Shown: one piece after another, positions 54,865 to 64,000 of the stretch
How the letters are laid out: every line of letters starts with the position of its first letter
Numbering within the stretch: position 1 is the stretch's first letter
Assembly (NCBI GenBank): GCA_038373865.1
Contig: JAXGGA010001180.1
Location: 1 to 64,000 of the forward strand
DNA length: 64,000 bases
Origin: Uloborus plumipes
Lineage: Eukaryota > Arthropoda > Arachnida > Araneae > Uloboridae
Reading direction: 5' to 3'
Program-made: the position numbers and the translations under genes
The notes under the pieces: generated by a model
Databases searched by the model: none
What the model was told of the DNA's origin: nothing
What the model saw: the letters and a program-made list of their open reading frames with translations, nothing else

Positions 54865-55412
54865 CACTGCAAAAAAAAAAAAAAAAAAAAAAGTGTTGTT
54901 TTTACAGTATAATACTGGCAACAGAGATTCCTGTTCAAAACTGTAAAATACACAATTATAAACTATAAAATTAGCAATACAGCTTATTACTGTAAAGCAG
55001 CAGTTTTACACTTTATTACCACAATTTTACAGTTGATTGCCACAAAATGAGCAGTGTTATACTGTAAAACCAACAGTATAATACTGACAGCAGAGGTTCC
55101 TGTTCAAAACTGTAAAATACACAATAATGAACTATAAAATTAGCAGTACAGCTTATTACTGTAAAGCAGCAGTTTTACACTTTATTACCACAATTTTACT
55201 GTTGATTGCCACAAAATGAACAGTATTATACTGTAAAAACAACAGTATAATACTGACAGCAGAGGTTCCAGTTTAAAACTGTAAAATGCACAGTAATAAA
55301 CTGTAAAACTAGCAATTTTACAATTTATTACTGTAAAATTAGCAATTTTTACAGTTTGATACGATAAAATTAAGCTGTATTATACTGTAAAAGCAACACT
55401 TTTTTTACAGTG
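54865..55412. mobile_element. Small TA-flanked element of 169-bp tandem units
   Basis: The ends are CACTGCAAAA...AGTGTTGTTTTTACAG and the inverse on the right. TA lies outside (54863-54864 and 55413-55414). ACAGTATAATACTG starts units at 54904, 55073 and 55242, exactly 169 bases apart. Many copies of TTACTGTAAA or its inverse occur. No coding capacity. Confidence 0.8.
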
Positions 55413-55479
55413 TAATATTTGTAAACAGGGTTTCCCGTAAAGATTGCCCAAAATCTGAATAGTCAATTTTTTCACCTGG

Positions 55480-55790
55480 AGTATATAACAAAATCCATAA
55501 GAACCGCGACAACCCATGCTTTTCAAGAAAAACGCGAGAAAAAGTATGACTATACATGGTGTCACAGTTAAGTGTTTTAGAACTTCTAGGAGGGGTAGGA
55601 TGCATAATGACTCGAAATCATACAGCAACAAAGGGTCAGAAATATTTCCCCGACGTGGTAAAATTCGAGATATGGTGCACCACCTTAATGGTGCTCAGAA
55701 AAACGAAAGCCGTGCCTATTCCTCCTTAAACCGGGTAGCTGCATCTACTCGGGCTCGGGTACCATAGTGGTACAAGAAACAACAACCAAT
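55480..55790. other. GC-richer unassigned patch
   Basis: Overlapping open frames on both strands, including 83 codons on + at 55516-55767. I recognise no protein. Features such as GGTAGCTGCATCTACTCGGG suggest a retroelement or repeat fragment rather than a gene. Confidence 0.35.
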
Positions 55791-55799
55791 GAACAACAC

Positions 55800-58360
55800 G
55801 CTGAAAATTTCATCCTTCAAATATTAGGATTCTGAATCATTTGTAATTTTCAAAATCATCATTTTTTTCTAAAATAGACTTGCTTCACTTGGAAAAAAAA
55901 AAAACTTATATATTCACGAATTTAAACTTTTGTGTTTTCGTTTTTCACAAATTCTTCCAACTTGATCTCCTTAATACAAAAATAAATCCTGAATTGAAAA
56001 AAAAAATTACCATTCTAAAATTTACACATTTTTGGATCTTTTGCTAATTGCCAAATTTTAAGAATTGATCTGTAACTATCATCCAAAATTGGAATTGGAT
56101 AATACCGACTAATTGATTTTAAAATTCTTATACTTTTTTTTCTGCCTTTCTACAGAGGTAGTGAATCAATTTCTAAAAAGAAATTTAGCGGTGCAAATAT
56201 CCGAATGTGTCGCAAAATAAGTTAAAATAAAAGTATTAAATCATTTTCACTAAACTTCTGCAGTTGAAAAGAGAACTAAAATTTCAGCTAGAAGAAATAC
56301 ACGTTTAACGCTAAATGTGCAATTATTAACGCCATATTTTACTCCGAAGTCATCAGTTTGAACTTATTTTCATACATTTGTTTCTCTTTTTTACTTAAAC
56401 CAAATTTTAAACTTATTTATTTAAATTCATAGTGTTAAAAATAAATGAATAAGCAAAATAAATAAATAAATACATAAAAAATAACAATAAAGAAAGAAAG
56501 AAAAAAAAACCCTTTTGCAGGCTATTACTTCAAGGGTTGAGATGATAGGATGCTGGCTTAATGCTTCCACGTTACACCAGGAAATCATCATGTCATTTGA
56601 TTTCATATTTGCAAGCCTCAATTTTGAAAGCATTACTAATTTCACACAAAACCTATATTTTGTTATGCAATCGCAATTGTAAACTGATGTCATTAAGGAT
56701 ATACGTGGAAGACCCGGAATACATTGTTCATTGACCTTGAAGTCCAATCAAAAATGAAAGTAACACATTGGTTTCAATGGACAATAAAATATTTTACTGG
56801 AATTATATAAAAGTAGGTCTGATTATACGTTGTTGTATCCTTTTGAGTTAATACTATCAAATTGTTTTGATAACTACTCTTGGTTTGTTTCAAGCATCGC
56901 AGGCTGTTATAGCAGTACAATTATCAATAGGTATGTACTCAGCAGCAGAATTTTTTTCAACAGTTTGTGTCACAGATTATAAGTCCGGAAATAGTTCGCA
57001 AAGTAAAACAACATTAGATGAATAATATTGTTTATTTTAAGTCATCATCAGGAAATGCCTGAAAATAAAACGCTAAACTAAAAAGTAACGAGTAAAACGC
57101 AGGCTGCTTTCTTTCTTGTAATCTTTCAAAATCAAATGGAAAACTTAGGTACGAGTTTTGTAAGTTTTTATTAAAAACTTACAAATTACACAAGTTATCC
57201 GAAATTCTTTCAACAACTTTTGACGATATCCATTTACGGTCGGACACCTCTTTGAAAGAAACGTCTCTTTTAGCAAGTGAAAGTTTAGCGAACGCATAGG
57301 TAACATTTGATGAGAACTGCTACATACATTTAATTCAGAATAAAAGTACTTAAGTCATTGAGACATTTTGTTTGGGTTTGAAATTTGATAAGAAGACTTA
57401 TTTTCTTTTCAGAATAAGAATTTATTTCACATTATTTCCCACCACAAAGTTTTCATCTTTTTAGTCACTTGTATTTACTATCTAGCAAAATTTGAGTCTA
57501 GAAATGAGATCACTACTAACAAAGCATCTCCAAACGGTAATCCCTATTTTGGTTGAAATGAACTTAAAAAAATCAAATGAAAAAAAAAAGAGAAAACATC
57601 ACCACTTTTTCTAAGATTTTAGTGGATGCTACACAAGAGGGGATGCTTTAATTTTATTACGTGTTTGTTCCTTCAAATTCAGTTTAAATTTTATACAATA
57701 TTAAATTAAATTATTTTTGTAATTTAGTAAAAAAACAAACATTCAAATAGTTCGAAATTTTTTCCAGAATCTATGGTTTTATTTCGTCGTTTTTTCAAAA
57801 TTGAACTTTGGTCTTATGTGGTCATTAAAATTTATATAATTATAATTTAATTGATCTTAATTGAAAAGGCAGGCATTTTGAAGGTTTTTGGAATGGTTTT
57901 GAGAAATAAGCTTCAGACTATTTTGTTGTATAATATTTTCATCTGGCATAAAACGTTTATTCCTGAAACCATAAAAGAGAAATAGTTCCTAAATTAGTTT
58001 ATATTTTTCCAAAATTTATGGAAAAAAATCGTAATAAAATTTAAAATGGACATACGTACCTAAGTAGATCCAATTCTGTTGGAAATTTTTATTGAAGATG
58101 ATTCAGTATCAAACGGATTCTTAGTTTAACTAATTGTGGGCAGGTGTTCTTGACAAAAATTATCAGAAATTTAGCTTTAGTTTTTTTCAGTTTGAAACTG
58201 TGTGAAATCGTTTAAAACTCAAAAATAAATAAATAACGTTTGAGAAGACATTCAAATATATTTATTATAGCTGAAATATATCTTCAAGACATACCCATGA
58301 AAATAGCAAATTATAGTTTGCTATTTTTCAAAATGAAATATATGTAATTTACTCAAAACT
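55800..58360. other. No gene recognised
   Basis: AT-rich, with an AAATAAATAAATAAATAC microsatellite at about 56440-56510. Confidence 0.5.
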
Positions 58361-58368
58361 ACCAAACT

Positions 58369-58750
58369 TTAATCTCGCATCACGTAGTTTGAAACACCCA
58401 AAAATGCAGCCCATATGTTTCGTGTACGAAATTTAACATAATCGCTTTTTAATCTCACTAATAGAAAACGAGGAAAACAGAATGGAGAAAGTTTCGCGGT
58501 TATCGAAAATCCACAACGTTCATTGAACTGTCGTTTAATAGTGGCGGTCGTTCCTCCCATCAGTAAAATTGTCATCAGGTAAGCTTCCTTTAGAGTCATG
58601 ACATAGTCCTCCCTCAACGTCTGAAGCGAGACCGCAACGATTCCAGCTGGTATGAAATGCGTGAAGAAAAAGCGATCTCAAGAGTAACGTAATCATTGAA
58701 GCGCAACCACGGAATGACGAGCTCGTGTTAAGCCAACGAACCATTTCTAA
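58369..58750. other. GC-richer unassigned block with open frames on the minus strand
   Basis: Minus-strand frames 58369-58617 and 58535-58744 overlap in different phases, which argues against one intact gene. On + a good donor context (CATCAG|GTAAGC) is at 58579/58580. No known domain is visible. Possibly an old repeat or a cryptic exon. Confidence 0.3.
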
Positions 58751-58941
58751 AGTTCTAAATTAAGTTCCCGATTAACATACTAAGATGAATCGTCTAGCTA
58801 AAGCTGTTTGTGGTCCACTTGAATAATTGTCTTTGTGGAAGATGAATTTTCATTATTGTTGAAGTGAAAGGAAGAAGAAACAAGTAATCAATTAACTTGC
58901 CAGGAGTGGCAGCAAGACAAATATTTATTGTGCTTCGGCAA

Positions 58942-59578
58942 TTATGGGGAGCTGTTTGCTTTTTCTGTCATTACGTGTTAATAAAATAGTTTGGAATACG
59001 ATATCTAACAACAAATAAGGGATGGATGTCTTACTCGTGGCACTTCTATTTTCCAAAGTACAATGTTTGTTAAAAACCGACAAAACACTTAGAATTATCT
59101 CTGGTGTTTTTGCAAGATTTTTAAAATCTCCACCAAATAATTTATTACGTCAATGTAGTGAAGTAAAGAAAAGTAGGAAAAGAGAAAGTAATGCCTAGTA
59201 AAGAGGAAATTGAATTGCTTATCTTTCTAGTAGTATTGAGGGTAACTATGGGGAGCTGTTTGCTTTTTCTGTCATCACGTGTTAATAAAATGTTTTAAAG
59301 TACGATATCTAGCAACAAATAAGGGATAAATGTCTCGATCATTCTCGCTAAGGATGCCCGTGGCACTTCCATTTTTGAAAGCACAGTATTCATTAAAAAC
59401 AGGCAAAATGTTTGGGACTATGGCGTTTTTGCAAGATTTTAAAAATCTACAAAAATAAATTTATAACGTCCATATAATGAAAGAAAATAAAGTAGGAAAT
59501 GATACAAGATACAAAGTAAATGACTAGTAAAGCAGAAACTAAATTGCTTGTCATCCTAGTATTATTTCGAGTAACACT
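58942..59578. repeat. Tandem duplication, two units of about 305-330 bp
   Basis: TATGGGGAGCTGTTTGCTTT begins the units at about 58943 and 59247. Shared later blocks are AACAAATAAGGGATRRATGTC, GTGGCACTTC and CTAGTAAAG(A/C)(G/A)GAAA. The second unit has about 25 extra bases (TCATTCTCGCTAAGGATGCC). Confidence 0.9.
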
Positions 59579-59579
59579 G

Positions 59580-61080
59580 TTTCAGATTTTGCATTTGACC
59601 CATAATTACGGTCATCAGGCCTTGATGAGAAAGCTGTTACTGGATAATTGTTGGGACTATAGGATAAGTCCCAAGTGTCATTTTTCAAAAGAAAAAAAAC
59701 TTAAAACAAATGGAGAAAAATAATTATCCAAAATATATTGAAACTAAGTTTTACTTCAAAATTTAAAAGAAAAATGTTTTTTTATTAGAAGATAATTTAA
59801 AAAGGAATTAACTTCGTCAATTTTATTTTCAAGTTTATCTGTTTACATGTTTTCTACGATTGGAACTTGTGGCCAGCATGTATATTTAAGAAAAAAAAGC
59901 GTGATTTTTAATCAATGAACTAAAACTATTTTTGCAGGTAGTTTCAAACGCTAAAAAGTCATCTTCACAGATTCGTAAAATTTTCTCAAAAATATTTTCA
60001 TGCAGAAATTCTGAAAAGATATGAACTGATGAATTTTTTTTTAAAGCAGAAAACGTTAAAACAACCTCAAAAGGGAGTTTTGCTCCGATAGGCTCTACCA
60101 GACGCTCCTTCAAGTCGAGCAAGACACTGAAGTCACGACGAGTCTAGTGAAAGGGATGCGGCTTAAATTTATTTCAAAGTAAACTTGTCATGTTTTTATT
60201 CTTCATTTTAGTACATAACACTCAAGTGTATATTTTCACTTAATCTAATGAGAGATTATTAAAGAGAAGATTATGTTACACTATTAATAAAAGCTTAAAT
60301 GTAAGTTTTAGCAAACGGTTAATTATTTTTGCTGGTATTGTATGTAGCAGCAAATAAATTCAAAAATAAATAAAGAAACGAAAACAAATAAAATAATAAA
60401 AAAATAGACATATATGTTGTTATAAACTTTGCATATTTGTAGAAACTTATTTTGATATCAAAACTCAACAATAAAATACCACCATTTGTACCCTCAATTG
60501 AATTACAAAGCAAGCGGAAAAGAAATAGCAAGCGGTCAAACGCCACTATTCACTTTTGATTTCTTGGAAAATATGGAGCGAGAAATAAGTATAAGAGTCG
60601 TACTCTTCACTGACAGTCCTGCTAATTCTCCTGACCCCAAAAAAGTTTTATCTTTTTTTAACATTTGAAAATTTGACTTCCAACCTCTATCGACTTTGAA
60701 AAGCTGTTGAAGAAAGTGGGAAATTTATATTTTTCGATAATACTTTAAACATGTTACCTGATAAAATATCATGGGATATACGCTGTAGGAATGTTCTTCA
60801 GAATAAGGATCACCATTATGACCACGAAGTTCCTTTAAAATGTGCGAGAATAGTTTCTATATATTACCTATGTTATATCTTATCGCATAGAATTCAGATA
60901 CACATTTGCGTTCAAACGAATAATCTATCGCGATCTTTTAGAACTAAATTTGGTGCTAAAATTGCTTATTTTACAACATACGGAAAAAATCAGCAAAGGT
61001 TTTCCTGATATCAAAGCTCAACACGTTATTGTGCCGCACAGTTCTCTAACGGCACAAAAGTATCAAATTATTTTAACTTA
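59580..61080. other. No gene recognised
   Basis: AT-rich, including an AAATAAATAAAGAAACG low-complexity tract near 60355-60410. Open frames of 60-85 codons have no family resemblance. Confidence 0.5.
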
Positions 61081-61095
61081 TTATTCGCAATTCGC

Positions 61096-61129
61096 AAAAA
61101 AAAAAAAAAAGAGAGAGAGAGAGAGAGAG
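61096..61129 (+). repeat. Poly-A plus (GA)n microsatellite
   Basis: About 15 A followed by about ten GA repeats. Confidence 0.95.
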
Positions 61130-64000
61130 CACGAAAAACTATTTTCCAGAAAAATCTACCAAACTTTGTACAAATCACATCGTGCTAATGAGTCGAAATT
61201 AATTGTTAATGTTTGTATCATTGCGTAACATTTCAAATGTTTTTTTTCTGCAGATAATTTCCCGAAAAGTATCCATTTCATAGCAATAAAACGAAAAATG
61301 AAGAAAAATTTTCTTCATTTGAAGACAAAAAAAGAACGTTTTTCTAATCCATTTGAGCATAGGAAAGTATTTAAAAAATAAAGTCAACAGCACACAATTG
61401 TTTTGAAATCTGAAACAGCTGACGCAAATGACGGAATTTTTGAAACAGATTCTTGTTAAATAATACTGGAATAAAATGATGTTATTCTATATTAAGTAGG
61501 AAAGTGTTTCTTGCAAAATATGCTGCAACAAATATGCTCCAAGACCAAAATAACATTATTTTGGAGTGTTCATTTGGCAATTCAAAGCTCTTCTGTTGTT
61601 CATTGTTTTTACTTTTTCTATAAAAATCCAAATCTATAACACGCACAACAGAACAGACAGCCCTATTTCTTTTCCAATCTAAACGCTAACTTTAAATAGG
61701 TACAAAAACGGCTTTATACATAATCATAATTTATAGCTTATTAGGGAGTACAATTACATGCTATCACGCCAGCCACAAAAACAATCTTGATTCAAAAAGG
61801 TTCAAATCTGCGTCCCACATTCAAAACAGAAAAAAAGGGAGGAGAGGTGGAGTTAATAGCATTACCATTTCTTCTTCAGAAAGTTTGCCAAACGAAGCTT
61901 TCTCGTTCTGAAGCGTGGACATGGTACTTAGTGGGTGAAACAGAGCGCATAACAACAACTTCTAATAATAGCAAATAAGAGAACCATCCGATTTATACGT
62001 TACTTGCACTAGCAAAACTTTTACGTTTCGAGCCGAAGAATTCCGCTGTGTCGGAGCTTATTATCTCAAGTGATTAGGTTACTTAGCATTAAATACCTAC
62101 ATAACAGTAAGCTTCAACTCGCGCGTAATGTTATCGTTGCTAAAGTAGCATATTAAGAAAAAAATAATTTCGCCAAAGCTGTTTACGTTTGAGGCCTTTT
62201 TAAAATCAGGAATGACATTTGAAACAAAAAATTGCCACTTGCTGAATTGAAGCTGTAACTGGAGTTGTATTTTGAGTAGGTGGTAGTAAAGAAGGTGGTT
62301 AATGGGAAAGGTGGGATACTCCTTATTTATAATATTTACTAGTTAAGCAATTGTTCAACCCAAATCAGCCCCCCCCCCCCGTAATGGTTCATTCATATTA
62401 AGCATTTAATTAATTTTGATTATATATTTACTTTTGATTTTAAAGGTTTGAATTAAAAAAAAAAATTTTCAGTTTAATTGGGTTTATTTTGTCCTCTATC
62501 TTCTGCTTGAATCAGGCTATATCCTGAACAAAGAAAATAAAATTCAAAATTTATAAAAATTTTCAAAGAAAATATAATGATGACTTCATTATATGAATAA
62601 AATTACTCAAAAAAAGACACACAAAAATTCATATAATTTTACAAAAATTCTTTCAACCTTTAATTCGGACTTGAAATATCAGAGGGGAAAAAATGAACGG
62701 ATCTGGTCGACGGCAATGTGAGAATGATCTTTCAACTCTGCATATGACATTACATGATCCGTGAGTAATTTTGTGGAGTTTATATTTGTTTTAATAGTTT
62801 TGATACCCGTCGTCTTTCTCTTTTATTTTCCCTTCTTTCATTTTTTAAAATAAAACTCAAGTTGAATGCAGCCTGCGACTTTCAGTATCAAAGTCAGATC
62901 TCCAGGAAGAGGATTACTTTACTCATTTGTACCAATTTAGGAGTCATTTGCATAATTATTGCTAAAAGGGGTTGCTCAGCAAAAGAAATTGGCGCTACTT
63001 ATTTATCAGTTTTCTTTCTCGTCAGGTTACCAATACATCACATTTAATTGAGGCAGTGATAATCAGAGATATAAGTGGACTTTTTAAAGCTTTAAGTTAA
63101 ACAAGCGATAAGTTTAAATCGTAGGAAAGCTTTCATTGGAAAGTATTCTTCAAATAATGTTGTATCAGTACCTCTCAAGTCTACTCGTACCATCTCCTGC
63201 CCCCAAATCAAATGAGTTTCCATTTGTACTAGTTGTCTCCAGATTATTTATTTTAGAACTTTCGCCACTTTTCTTCTAGGTGCTACAATTGCAAACTTTC
63301 ATGTTCTTACGTAAAGGCTCGTTGTTTAAAAAGTGTATATTACTACTTAAAAACATTTGAATTCCTAATAAAAATTTTAATATGTGTTTTTAAATGATAA
63401 AAAGTTAACATTAGTTTTTATTCCTTTTTGATGAGGTTTAAAAATAGCTTAAAAAATAAACAAATAAAAAAAAAGCTCAGACTTCAAAAGTGCAAAAAAA
63501 GAATACACATTTTTCAACCGTTTAGGAACTTTTTCTGCATAACGGTTATTTTTTACTAGCTATCAAAAGTCCTTTAATAGTAGTCTTCAATTGCGATGAG
63601 AAACGTAGGAGTGAAGCAAAATAATCAGCGATGTATATTTTTTTGAAATTGAAAGTATCTAGTAGTTTTAAAGTCATTAATCCAACGTCATCAATGAAGT
63701 CCTTCCGTTGGCGATTTCGTGGTCGTAAGGAAGGCTACAAAAAAACTAGGATAGTTGGATAGTTGGATACTAACAGGCTGTTCCAATCTCACAAATTGAC
63801 CACCGCCTTGAATTAAGAATAACAACCATTGCGATCATGTAATACGTAAGTCATAAAACTAATAGACATAAATTTGTGCCTCAATTTTTTTGCGAAAATT
63901 TAATAATAAAGTGCTATTTTTCTATTTTTTGTTTTTTTAAATCACAGGAAAGAAAATGTCAAAGTTTTGCGTGACAATTTTTTTAAGTCATAATGGTTCG
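61130..64000. other. No gene recognised to the right edge
   Basis: AT-rich sequence with a run of 10 C near 62370 and scattered A/T tracts. Two open frames (61787-61978 and 62862-63047) of about 60 codons are not supported by anything else. Confidence 0.5.

Overview
This is a gene-poor, AT-rich animal nuclear window with long introns and many DNA transposons, plus one young Ty1/copia retrotransposon. The Tc1/mariner, pogo, hAT and piggyBac-like elements and a copia primed by the initiator-Met half-tRNA suggest an arthropod. I lean towards a chelicerate such as a spider, because the main host gene is an ESE-class ETS factor, a class I know to be absent from Drosophila. The species call is inference.

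Host genes. (1) The last exon of a cytosolic sulfotransferase lies on + at 8233-8351. Its upstream exons are not recognised in the window. (2) Converging on it from the minus strand is a complete eight-exon gene for an ELF3/ESE-type ETS transcription factor, running from a start at 36749 to a stop at 9670. I rebuilt it by hand: every junction has GT/AG sites and matching codon phase. The product is 365 residues, in the order PNT/SAM domain, serine-rich linker, AT-hook, ETS domain. Four internal exons are symmetrical (phase 1-1). Most of 9.7-36.7 kb is therefore intron of this gene. Apart from short ORFs of unknown status, I see no convincing host exon beyond 38.8 kb.

Layout. 0-5.4 kb: a diverged tandem repeat, then a 4.2 kb foldback element with TTAA flanks carrying a second, 1.36 kb palindrome with its own TTAA flanks. 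5.7-7.7 kb: dead mariner and Tc1 copies. 8.2-9.7 kb: the convergent gene ends. 9.7-36.8 kb: the ETS gene, with intronic hAT, pogo, Tc1, piggyBac-like and other small elements, and a copia element (28281-33751) with identical LTRs but a broken pol. 34-36.4 kb: nested small elements, one hAT having a perfect 8-bp target duplication. 39.7-44.2 kb: a decayed protein of an arthropod repeat family, a 160-bp tandem array, and a 2.2 kb DNA transposon relic marked by eight copies of a 15-bp motif around a decayed ORF. 46-55.4 kb: duplicated TATA-containing modules, a segmental duplication split by a 2.5 kb element made of ~171-bp units that nearly all carry TGACGTCA, and a small element of 169-bp units. 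55.4-64 kb: mostly featureless apart from one tandem duplication and microsatellites.

The two host genes have no visible functional link. The strongest unusual signals are the nested TTAA palindromes, the TGACGTCA array element with an empty-site comparison in the same window, the ACGTCCGACACC element, and the identical-LTR yet coding-defective copia.
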